Below, piece by piece: positions 45,914 to 53,270 of a stretch of DNA of 64,000 nt. The stretch spans positions 620,001-684,000 of the forward strand of contig JAYQJE010000001.1 in the NCBI GenBank assembly GCA_038142005.1, read 5' to 3'. Every line of letters starts with the position of its first letter. Position 1 is the first letter of the stretch. This DNA is from SHAN690 sp023262195. GTDB taxonomy: Bacteria; Bacteroidota; Bacteroidia; Flavobacteriales_G; Salibacteraceae. The notes beneath the pieces are model-generated. The model searched no databases and had not been told where the DNA came from. It worked only from the letters and a program-made list of their open reading frames with translations. Position numbers and translations under genes: made by a program.

Positions 45914-46927
45914 TCAAAGAAATTGAGCTTTATCTAACTTTAACCATTCCAGTGTCGAATTGTGAAAAATGTCTTCTTTGGTTTGACTATCAAAGTTCCC
46001 TTTTTCAATAAACTCACCAATCGTCAAGTCGCCCAACGGAAATGGATAGTCGGAGCCAAGACAAACTTTCTTAGACCCAACATGATCGATGATGTATTGC
46101 AGCGCTTTTTCGTCATGCGTAATGCAGTCTACCCAAAACTTTCCTAGATACTCTCTTGGGTTAACCCCATTATCAACCGCCACTAAATCTGGTCGGCAAT
46201 TAAACCCATGCTCAATTCTGCCGATGGTGCCAATAAAAGCGCCTCCTGCATGCGAATAGCAAACACGAAGCTTTGGCAATCGCTCGTGAACTCCCCCAAA
46301 AATCAATGAACATGCCGCTCTAGAGGTTTCGGCAGGCATACCGACCAGCCAGGGTAGCCAATACTTTTTCATGCTTGCCATTCCCATCATCTCCCATGGA
46401 TGAATCATCACCGCCATATCGAGGCGCTCACAGGCTTGAAATATTGGGTAAAACTCCTCTTCGCTCAGGTTCTTATCATTGATGTTGCTCCCAATTTGAA
46501 CCCCAACCATTCCGGCTGCTTTGATTCGCTCCAATTCTTTGATGGCTAGATCAGCATCCTGCATTGGAATAGTACCCAAGCCCACATAGTTCTTTGGATA
46601 TCGTTTACACAAGTCAATGATGTGATCATTCAAATATTCCGAAAGCTCGAGGCAATCCTTTGGTTTGGCCCAGTAACTGAACATTACTGGAATGGTACAT
46701 ACCACTTGAACTTGAGTGCCATGTGTTTGGTATTCGGCTTTACGCATTTCTTCATCCCAGCAATTGGGTTGGATGGTTCTGAAGAACTCTTTACCTTTGA
46801 TCATATCCGCAGCGCCATCTTCTCGCGCTTGCAGATATATAAAGTCTCCATATCCAAACTTTTCTGCAAATTTGGGCAGTGATTTTGGTAGAATATGCGT
46901 GTGCATATCAATCTTAAACATGGGCAA
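45914..46927 (-). CDS. 2-amino-3-carboxymuconate-6-semialdehyde decarboxylase (ACMSD)
   Basis: Amidohydrolase-fold, zinc-dependent decarboxylase diverting the product of 3-hydroxyanthranilate dioxygenase from quinolinate formation towards catabolism. Signs: the HxH metal motif in KIDMHTHILPKSLP, TIPVMFSYWAKPKD, GLGTIPMQDADLAIKELERI, GVQIGSNINDKNL, IHPWEMMG, MKKYWLPWLVGMPAETSRAA, SHAGGAFIGTIGRIEHGF and CLGSDYPFPLGD. The match to ACMSD is strong over the full length. Tryptophan dioxygenase at 12120 is the first enzyme of the same route. It starts 14 bases after its neighbour ends on the same strand (M1 gene downstream). Confidence 0.93.
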   Translation of the reverse strand: MPMFKIDMHTHILPKSLPKFAEKFGYGDFIYLQAREDGAADMIKGKEFFRTIQPNCWDEEMRKAEYQTHGTQVQVVCTIPVMFSYWAKPKDCLELSEYLNDHIIDLCKRYPKNYVGLGTIPMQDADLAIKELERIKAAGMVGVQIGSNINDKNLSEEEFYPIFQACERLDMAVMIHPWEMMGMASMKKYWLPWLVGMPAETSRAACSLIFGGVHERLPKLRVCYSHAGGAFIGTIGRIEHGFNCRPDLVAVDNGVNPREYLGKFWVDCITHDEKALQYIIDHVGSKKVCLGSDYPFPLGDLTIGEFIEKGNFDSQTKEDIFHNSTLEWLKLDKAQFL

Positions 46928-46960
46928 AATTTTGGGTGAATATAAAATTTAGAATATATA

Positions 46961-46986
46961 CGGGGACGGCATGACCAAGTCCCCCG
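46961..46986. terminator. Hairpin in the ACMSD upstream gap
   Basis: CGGGGAC (46961-46967) pairs with GTCCCCCG (46979-46986, one bulge), followed shortly on the plus strand by a run of T at 46994. It may end transcription running in from the left or be part of the ACMSD leader. Confidence 0.4.
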
Positions 46987-47007
46987 TCCGACTATTTTTA
47001 CCCTGCT

Positions 47008-47207
47008 ATGGCTAAGTTCAACCCCCCTTACTCACCTTGATTTTGGTTTCTATAGTTCTGGTTGGAAAAAGTCAAGTTTACAGCATTAAGGGGGCTGAAT
47101 TTGTAACCCCTAGTCAGACCCTCGAATTAATGCGCAGTTCCGATAGTCAAGGGCGCTGCTGCATTCAGCAAACAACGTTTATAATGGCAAAAACGCGGGT
47201 GTGTTAA
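47008..47207 (+). pseudogene. 5' fragment of an exported protein gene
   Basis: ATG at 47008 encodes MAKFNP. After a C run the next frame continues as a clean signal peptide, LLTLILVSIVLVGKSQVYSI, then KGAEFVTPSQTLELMRSSDS and ends at a TAA around 47205. Nothing downstream continues it, and its last bases lie in the terminator hairpin of the convergent gene. This looks like the remaining 5' end of a secreted-protein gene whose body was deleted. Confidence 0.45.
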
Positions 47208-47219
47208 ATCACACCCGCG
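47188..47219 (-). terminator. Rho-independent terminator of the T9SS gene at 47248
   Basis: Perfect 10-bp stem CGCGGGTGTG/CACACCCGCG around a 6-base loop, with a T run on the minus strand. Confidence 0.9.
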
Positions 47220-47247
47220 CTGATGTTCAATTTTTCTAATATGTAAC

Positions 47248-48837
47248 TTACCTGATATAAACCTTTTCGGTGTATTCGTTTGTCAAAGATCTAACACGTA
47301 TGATATAGACTCCAGCTGTCAAACTCTCTGTAGGTATTGTCACTTGGTTCTTTTGGGGATTTGTGGAAAGCACTTGCGTTCCTAGAATGTTGAACATAGA
47401 TACATCTTGAATCATTGATCCAACTCGAACCTCCAATCCATTGTTTGATACAAAGACCTGCACCTCTTCATTCTCAAGCTCGTTAACAGATGCTGGCGGC
47501 CAAGGATCACCAGCAAAAGCAGAATCTACAGTAACCGTGATTGAAACTTGATTTCTACAGGAGCTAGAATCTGAACCCGTGATGGTAATCACATTCGGCC
47601 CCGGAGTATTTGGAGATACATTCTGAACGTTTGATGTTGTTGTTAAAGTAGCGCCCGGTAGTTCCCATACATAGCTGAGGCAAGATGGACACGTTACTGT
47701 GATGGTGGTTGTTTCATCCAACTTTAAATTTCCTGTGGCAGATTGTGAAACCGACATATCTGGTGCATCAAGCACATTCACTGTAAATGAAGAGTCAGAC
47801 TTACACCCGCGAGCCGTAGCAGTAACAGTAAATACTGTAGTCACTGTTGGTCCTGCCATCACTGTTTCTCCTTCAGTTGAACCTAGCAATGCTTCTGGCC
47901 CCCATTCGTATCGTGTGATGTTACCTAGAATTTGGTCTGCGTCCAGTTCTGTAGAGTCGCCAGGACATATGAAGTCTGGACTTACATCTACATCAAATTT
48001 TGGATCAATCGTGCCCACAAAAACGGTACGTGTAGCTGAAGCCTCACACCCAAAGTCATTGGTAACCGTGGCCGTATATATCTTATTCGAATCTGGTGTC
48101 GCCACTACCTCACTACCCATTAGGGTATCTAAAGAAGCGTCTGCCATCCAAGTAATAAAATCAAGTGTAGCCGTATCGGTTACTACGGTAAGTGTTGCGC
48201 TGTTTCCAATGCAAACAAAGTTGTTGTCAATCTCAGCCGTGCTATTAATCACTAAGGACGGTAATGAATTAATTGTGATCTCGATCACCAATGTATCTCG
48301 ATCACCAGAGGTGGTGTCTAATCCATCAATTGAAATAAATGCAGTCCCAGGGGTGGGAGTTACCGCAGCGTTCCCTAAGGAGTCATGATCTATCGTTAAG
48401 GAGGTAGATGTGTACCAAACGGAATCAACACCTGATACGTTAAACGTGTAATTATTGGCCATGCATGCTGAAACGGTAAGTGTGTCCTGTCCACATTCAA
48501 AAGACTCTATGAACGCACTACTCGTCACAGAAAAGAGGTTACCTGAGGTAAACTCTATTGTATAATTAACAGTGTCCATAGGAGCTGCAACACCAACCGT
48601 GTCCCATCCAATGATTCTTACCGTATATACACCCTCTGATCCGGTGGCGTAATTGGCCTCACCAAGGTTTGTATCTAAAGTGGCCGTACCACTCCATGTA
48701 ATGGAATCATAGCCTGTGGCTGTAAACCAAACCGTGTCGATTTCACAAACTACAGTATCTGTGTTAGTAACAATAAGTTGCGCTTGACTGCCCGCTGAAA
48801 AAAGCAAGAACATTATAAGGTAGCCAATTCTCTTCAT
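47248..48837 (-). CDS. T9SS-secreted protein with Ig/PKD-like modules
   Basis: The start at MKRIGYLIMFLLFSAGSQAQ (48837) is preferred. An in-frame Met 20 codons upstream would precede the signal peptide. About five Ig/PKD-like modules with paired cysteines follow (TVVCEIDTVWFTATGYDSIT, NFVCIGNSATLTVVTDTATL, DFICPGDSTELDADQILGNI, TCPSCLSYVWELPGATLTTT). A T9SS type A sorting domain closes it, with the less usual opening EEVQVFVSNNGLEVRVGSMI and IIRVRSLTNEYTEKVYIR. It is exported to the surface. Probably structural or adhesive; no catalytic motif. Confidence 0.85.
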   Translation of the reverse strand: MKRIGYLIMFLLFSAGSQAQLIVTNTDTVVCEIDTVWFTATGYDSITWSGTATLDTNLGEANYATGSEGVYTVRIIGWDTVGVAAPMDTVNYTIEFTSGNLFSVTSSAFIESFECGQDTLTVSACMANNYTFNVSGVDSVWYTSTSLTIDHDSLGNAAVTPTPGTAFISIDGLDTTSGDRDTLVIEITINSLPSLVINSTAEIDNNFVCIGNSATLTVVTDTATLDFITWMADASLDTLMGSEVVATPDSNKIYTATVTNDFGCEASATRTVFVGTIDPKFDVDVSPDFICPGDSTELDADQILGNITRYEWGPEALLGSTEGETVMAGPTVTTVFTVTATARGCKSDSSFTVNVLDAPDMSVSQSATGNLKLDETTTITVTCPSCLSYVWELPGATLTTTSNVQNVSPNTPGPNVITITGSDSSSCRNQVSITVTVDSAFAGDPWPPASVNELENEEVQVFVSNNGLEVRVGSMIQDVSMFNILGTQVLSTNPQKNQVTIPTESLTAGVYIIRVRSLTNEYTEKVYIR

Positions 48838-48907
48838 AGTTAGATTTTTGTGTAAGATCGCAAATCTACCTGATATACCCATATACACCGCAACCATTTA
48901 CGAATTG

Positions 48908-49369
48908 ATGCCCGAACACACTCAAAAAATTGACCCATTATCGGATGAGTTTTTTATGAAAGCCGCTTTAGATCAAGCAATCGAGGCTTATGAAAAGGGA
49001 GAGGTGCCGGTGGGCGCTGTAATTGTGTCGAAGGGCAGAATAATTGCTCGAGCACACAATCAAACCGAGCAATTAACGGATGTTACTGCCCATGCAGAAA
49101 TGCTTGCCATGACCTCGGCCTTCAATTTCCTAGGTGGTAAATATCTCGATAAATGCAAGCTATACGTAACGCTAGAGCCATGTGGTATGTGCGCTGGCGC
49201 TGCTATGTGGGCGCAATTGGGTGAGCTTATTTTTGCTGCCTCTGATAATAGGCGTGGTTATCGGTCGATAAATCCCAAAATGATTCACCCACGAACACAA
49301 GTGACACATGGAGTGTTACAAGATGAATGTCGCGCCTTGATACAACAATTCTTTAGAGAAAAGCGCTAG
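48908..49369 (+). CDS. tadA: tRNA adenosine(34) deaminase / nucleoside deaminase
   Basis: Zinc-dependent cytidine-deaminase-fold enzyme making inosine at the wobble position of tRNA-Arg(ACG). Zinc site and catalytic Glu: VTAHAEMLAM (His, Glu) and TLEPCGMCAGAAMW (two Cys). Also EVPVGAVIV and RAHNQTEQLTD. The start at 48908 (MPEHTQKIDPLSDEFFMKAA) is chosen because the upstream frame from 48848 adds residues outside the family length. It is divergent from the T9SS gene. Confidence 0.92.
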   Translation: MPEHTQKIDPLSDEFFMKAALDQAIEAYEKGEVPVGAVIVSKGRIIARAHNQTEQLTDVTAHAEMLAMTSAFNFLGGKYLDKCKLYVTLEPCGMCAGAAMWAQLGELIFAASDNRRGYRSINPKMIHPRTQVTHGVLQDECRALIQQFFREKR

Positions 49370-49412
49370 GCCGATCCTTTCACCAATCGTTAAATTCGCA
49401 AAAAATTCGAAT

Positions 49413-49826
49413 ATGTATCCAGAAGAAATTGTGGCCCCAATGAAATCAGAGCTCACCGAAGTAGGTTTTGATGAATTAACCTCTGAGGCCGATGTTGATA
49501 ATCTGATGAATAATATGTCTGGCACTGCCTTGGTAATGGTCAACAGTGTATGTGGATGTGCAGCAGCTAATGCGCGCCCAGCGGTAAAAATGGCCATCAA
49601 CCACAGCAAAAAGCCATCTAAGCTGGCTACTGTGTTTGCTGGAGTTGATGCAGAAGCTACCGCAAAGGCTCGTCAGTACTTTCTTCCATATCCACCCTCA
49701 TCTCCCAGCATCGCGCTTATGAAAGATGGGAAGTTGGTGCACTTCATTGAAAGACATCATATTGAAGGAAGACCAGCTGAATTAATTGCTGAAAACCTAA
49801 CAGCCGCCTTTGATGAGCACTGTTAA
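49413..49826 (+). CDS. BrxA/BrxB family bacilliredoxin
   Basis: 137-residue thioredoxin-fold protein of the YphP/YqiW family that removes bacillithiol from oxidised proteins. Hallmarks: MYPEEIVAPMKSELTEVGF at the start and VNSVCGCAAANARPAVKMAI with the CGC active site, then TVFAGVDAEATAKARQYFLP and SPSIALMKDGKLVHFIERHH. Length and motifs match the whole family. It implies that this organism uses bacillithiol or a similar thiol. Confidence 0.93.
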   Translation: MYPEEIVAPMKSELTEVGFDELTSEADVDNLMNNMSGTALVMVNSVCGCAAANARPAVKMAINHSKKPSKLATVFAGVDAEATAKARQYFLPYPPSSPSIALMKDGKLVHFIERHHIEGRPAELIAENLTAAFDEHC

Positions 49827-49855
49827 AGTGGTTAGATACTATTTCTGAAATTTCT

Positions 49856-49882
49856 AAAGGCGAGGAAATCCTCGCCTTTTTA
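49856..49882. terminator. Bidirectional terminator between bacilliredoxin and gatC
   Basis: AAAGGCGAGG pairs with CCTCGCCTTT around AAAT, with A and T runs on both sides. It overlaps the gatC stop. Confidence 0.9.
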
Positions 49883-50170
49883 TTTGTCCAAAACTTTAGG
49901 CACTTTGAAATAATCCGAGTCTTTGGATGGTGCGTTTTTTAACGCTTCTTTTTGTGAGAGTTCGTCTTCAATTTCATCCGGGCGAAGCTTCAGGTGCTCC
50001 CGTGTCATGTAGATTAACGGTTCCACCCCCTCTGTATCCAATTCGTTGAGCTTGTCAACGAATGAAAGCATACGCGATAGGTCCTCCTTGATCTCATTAC
50101 GGTCTTCTCCTTCAAACTTAAGACGACTCAAATCCGCTAATTTTTCGATCACTTCATCATTAATATCCAT
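49880..50170 (-). CDS. gatC: Asp-tRNA(Asn)/Glu-tRNA(Gln) amidotransferase subunit C
   Basis: 96-residue stabilising subunit of the GatCAB complex, which converts misacylated Glu-tRNA(Gln) or Asp-tRNA(Asn). Typical pattern: VIEKLADLSRLKFEGED, the DLSRMLSFVDKLNELDTEGV core, EPLIYM and a C terminus with SDYFKVPKVLDK. Its start overlaps the end of the acyltransferase gene by 11 bases. gatA and gatB are not in this window. Confidence 0.95.
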   Translation of the reverse strand: MDINDEVIEKLADLSRLKFEGEDRNEIKEDLSRMLSFVDKLNELDTEGVEPLIYMTREHLKLRPDEIEDELSQKEALKNAPSKDSDYFKVPKVLDK

Positions 50171-50909
50171 ATCGCTCTCTCAATGGTTTTTCAATGGTTT
50201 CAAATATATCCAGTTTGTACTGCACTTCGCCTTTCTCAGCATACTCTGATGGGAAAACAGGTGCATGAATAATAACATCACTAAATCCAGGGCCGCCAAG
50301 GTTTTTTAGGACTGGGCCCGCCTCTAGTCTTCGCCAATTATTAAGGAAGGTTACTGGTACGATGGGAATGTTCTCTTCTAAAGATAACCGGAATGCTCCA
50401 TTCTTGAATGCTCGCATTTTCGGGGCGGTAGGAGGAATGGTTCCTTCAGGAAAAATCACAATGTTGTGCCCTTTCTTCACCTCATCTCTTACCTTGAGTA
50501 AGGCTCGATGCGCTTCTCTTTTACTTTGTCTATGTACTGCAATGTTCATCCCACTTGAAAAGAAAATGTGGAAGAGCGGCCAGTTTAAAATCTCCACTTT
50601 ACCCATGAACAAGAAATAGCGACTAAAAACTCTATACATGGTGATGATATCCAAGTAAGACCCATGATTAGGGCATATAATAAAGGGCCCATCAGGAAGG
50701 CTCGCCTGCTTTTTTACGCGAACGAAAATTCCGCAGAAGGCCGTTAGGGTTAACGACCATAATCGCATAAGATGAAAGGCTCTATAAAACCTAGATTGCT
50801 TTCGAAGTAAGAAAGCAAACAATGGATAAGAAACTACCATGGAAAGGGCGAACACTATAAACAGCCACGCCTTCCACAACACACGAAGCGACTGTAAGAG
50901 CAGGTTCAT
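50160..50909 (-). CDS. 1-acyl-sn-glycerol-3-phosphate acyltransferase (PlsC family)
   Basis: Membrane enzyme adding the second acyl chain in phospholipid synthesis. The start at MNLLLQSLRVLWKAWLFIVF (50909) is preferred to the Met 5 codons upstream. Family motifs: CPNHGSYLDIITMY (NHxxxxD), KREAHRALLKVRDEVKKGHN, and VIFPEGTIPPTAPKMRAFKN (FPEGT with GAF). A hydrophobic N terminus anchors it. It is followed by gatC in the same transcript. Confidence 0.92.
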   Translation of the reverse strand: MNLLLQSLRVLWKAWLFIVFALSMVVSYPLFAFLLRKQSRFYRAFHLMRLWSLTLTAFCGIFVRVKKQASLPDGPFIICPNHGSYLDIITMYRVFSRYFLFMGKVEILNWPLFHIFFSSGMNIAVHRQSKREAHRALLKVRDEVKKGHNIVIFPEGTIPPTAPKMRAFKNGAFRLSLEENIPIVPVTFLNNWRRLEAGPVLKNLGGPGFSDVIIHAPVFPSEYAEKGEVQYKLDIFETIEKPLRERYGY

Positions 50910-51007
50910 GATGCAAATGTACACGCTTGTTTCATCGTAAAGTCATTTCAAATAGCTTTTGCACCTTCCGAATTTGCAGTAGGTTTGACCACAAATTTGT
51001 TAGACGT

Positions 51008-51976
51008 ATGGCACGCATACTTACGGGAATACAAGCAACTGGAACTCCGCACCTTGGCAATATACTCGGTGCTATAAAACCCGGTATTGAATTGGCTAAC
51101 TCAGCCGACAATGACGCCTTTCTTTTTATTGCCGATATGCATTCGCTTACTGCAATTAAGAATGCGGATGAGATTAGAGAAAACGCCTATAGCGTAGCTG
51201 CTTCATGGTTGGCTTTTGGCTTGGATACAGACAAACACACTTTTTACAGACAAAGCGATGTGCCCGAAGTGACGGAACTCATGTGGTATTTGAATTGCTA
51301 CACCCCATTTCCAATGCTGGCCAATGCGCATTCCTTCAAGGACAAATCCGAAAATGTGGCTGTGGTTAATGCAGGCTTGTTCACGTATCCTGTGCTTATG
51401 GCTGCAGATATCTTGCTTTATGACGCCAATCTAGTTCCGGTAGGAAAGGACCAAAAGCAACACCTTGAAATGACCCGAGATATGGCGGGAACCATCAATC
51501 ACCAGCGCGGTGAGATCTTTGTGCTGCCTGAAGCCTATCACGACCAACGAGTTATGATTGTGCCGGGAACAGATGGCAGAAAAATGAGTAAGAGCTACAA
51601 CAATTTCATTAATGTATTTCTCGAAGGCAAGGCTTTGAAAAAACAGGTAATGAATATTGTAACGGACAGCACGCCTTTAGAGGAGCCAAAAAATCCAGAT
51701 ACGTGCAACGCATTTGCTATATATAATCTGATAGCGGATGAAGCTCAAGTCGAAGCAATGCGCCAGAATTACCTCAATGGTGGATTTGGCTATGGTCATG
51801 CTAAAATGGCCATTCTCGAAACCATCAATGAAACATATGCTGAGCCACGTTCAGAATATCATAAGTGGATGAATGATAAAGGTGCGCTCGATGCAGAACT
51901 TCAGAAAGGCGCTGAAAAAGCGAGAGCTGTGGCCAGTGAAACGCTCGCAAGAGTGCGAAAAGCATTGGGATACTAA
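51008..51976 (+). CDS. trpS: Tryptophanyl-tRNA synthetase
   Basis: Class I aminoacyl-tRNA synthetase charging tRNA-Trp. The start at 51008 gives MARILTGIQATGTPHLGN with the HxGN version of the HIGH motif. KMSKS appears in TDGRKMSKSYNNFINVF. Also DMHSLTAIKNADEIRENAYS, MAADILLYDANLVPVGKDQK and QHLEMTRDMA. The open frame extends 27 codons upstream, without family similarity. The 3' end overlaps the convergent amidohydrolase by 4 bases. Confidence 0.96.
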   Translation: MARILTGIQATGTPHLGNILGAIKPGIELANSADNDAFLFIADMHSLTAIKNADEIRENAYSVAASWLAFGLDTDKHTFYRQSDVPEVTELMWYLNCYTPFPMLANAHSFKDKSENVAVVNAGLFTYPVLMAADILLYDANLVPVGKDQKQHLEMTRDMAGTINHQRGEIFVLPEAYHDQRVMIVPGTDGRKMSKSYNNFINVFLEGKALKKQVMNIVTDSTPLEEPKNPDTCNAFAIYNLIADEAQVEAMRQNYLNGGFGYGHAKMAILETINETYAEPRSEYHKWMNDKGALDAELQKGAEKARAVASETLARVRKALGY

Positions 51977-53268
51977 TTTGCCTTGCGCTTGGAGTATTTG
52001 TCTCGCAACTCCATTTGGTGATTCCAGAGGTAAACGCGTTTGCCGTTTACAAAGGCAGCCGATACATCATTTGATTTTATATCCAACGCATCACCCTCGG
52101 AAATAAAGAATGTTGCTCTCTTCCCTGACTCTATGGTGCCATAATCCTTTTCGATTCCCATTAATTTGGCTGGAGTCAATGTAAGTGACTCAATGGCCTT
52201 CTCATAAGGCAAGCCATAATAGACTGCCGTACCCACTTGAAATGGAAGGTTGCGGCTAATCATAGCCTCCATATCACCGCTTGTTGCAAAGGCAACATTG
52301 ACACCCTTTGCAACAAGATCGGCAGCAAGCCGAAATGGTTGGTCAAGCATATCTCCACTGTGCGAGGGAAGTTTGTGAACGCGGTCAATAATAACGGGAA
52401 TACCATTTTCTACCAATTCAGTCGTGACCAGGTGCGCCTCTGAACCCCCAACAATAGCCATCTTCTTCACGCCAGATGCACGATAAAACTGGATGGCGTC
52501 AAGAATATCTTTAGCCCAATTTGCCCGAATGTAGAGCCGCTTTTCACCTGTAAACAAAGGCGCCATAGCCTCTAACTTCAAGTTTCTGTAGGATCTGATT
52601 GAATCACTTGCAAAAACCTGAGCCTCTGCGAAGAACTCTTGAATGGCGTCTTGTCCATCGGCATATTTTTTATTCTTCTTAGCTGAGCCCGGCTCTGCCC
52701 ACCATCCCTGATAGCCGTATCTGCTTGGCCAGTTTAGATATATACCATCTTCAGTAATCTCGGCTTCTTTCCAATTCGATCCGTTGAAGTGCACAACGGC
52801 TGAACTTCCTGACAGCATACCCCCAACGGGTGCCAACTGAGCCATCAGAACGCCATTCGTTCTTACCGTACTTACCACCTTAGATTCTGCGTTGAATGCT
52901 GGTAGAGCGCGAATATTTGGGTTGATATCTCCAGTCTCTCGATAATCGTGTGTGGCTCTCACTGCACCAATTTCTGTAAGGCCAAGCCTACTGTCCATCA
53001 CAATGAACCCTGGATAGATGTGTTTGCCTTCGGCATCGATAATGCTATCATAATCCAACACATTGACACGCGTATTATTACCGTCCGCAAGCATGGTTAT
53101 TTCATCTCCTTGAAACGCGAGTAAGGCATTTTCGATCTTCTGTCCATTACCAACGTGTGCAGTTGCATATCGGATTAGAATTTTTTGGTCACCATTTCCC
53201 GACTGTTGTGCAATAACACCAACATGCATCATCAATGCGATTGCCAATTGTATTTGCTTAAATCGCAT
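51973..53268 (-). CDS. Exported amidohydrolase family protein (shorter of a pair)
   Basis: A signal peptide (QIQLAIALMMHVGVIAQQ) is followed by a metal-dependent-hydrolase fold: HIYPGFIVMDSRLGLTEIGA near the N terminus and a C-terminal cap ESLTLTPAKLMGIEKDYGTI ESGKRATFFI-type block. The usual HxH reads MDSRLG, so key metal ligands look lost. The pair of one short and one long amidohydrolase recurs in Bacteroidota. The partner upstream has the histidines in its C-terminal half, so the two may form a complex. GTG at 53271 or ATG at 53268 can start it. It follows the long gene without a gap. Confidence 0.82.
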   Translation of the reverse strand: MRFKQIQLAIALMMHVGVIAQQSGNGDQKILIRYATAHVGNGQKIENALLAFQGDEITMLADGNNTRVNVLDYDSIIDAEGKHIYPGFIVMDSRLGLTEIGAVRATHDYRETGDINPNIRALPAFNAESKVVSTVRTNGVLMAQLAPVGGMLSGSSAVVHFNGSNWKEAEITEDGIYLNWPSRYGYQGWWAEPGSAKKNKKYADGQDAIQEFFAEAQVFASDSIRSYRNLKLEAMAPLFTGEKRLYIRANWAKDILDAIQFYRASGVKKMAIVGGSEAHLVTTELVENGIPVIIDRVHKLPSHSGDMLDQPFRLAADLVAKGVNVAFATSGDMEAMISRNLPFQVGTAVYYGLPYEKAIESLTLTPAKLMGIEKDYGTIESGKRATFFISEGDALDIKSNDVSAAFVNGKRVYLWNHQMELRDKYSKRKAN

Positions 53269-53270
53269 CA

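Noticed and set aside
47699..48388. 229-codon plus-strand ORF opposite the T9SS gene
   Set aside because: Its Val/Ser-rich composition mirrors the Thr/Asp-rich coding strand. The minus-strand protein has a signal peptide, Ig-like modules and a sorting domain.
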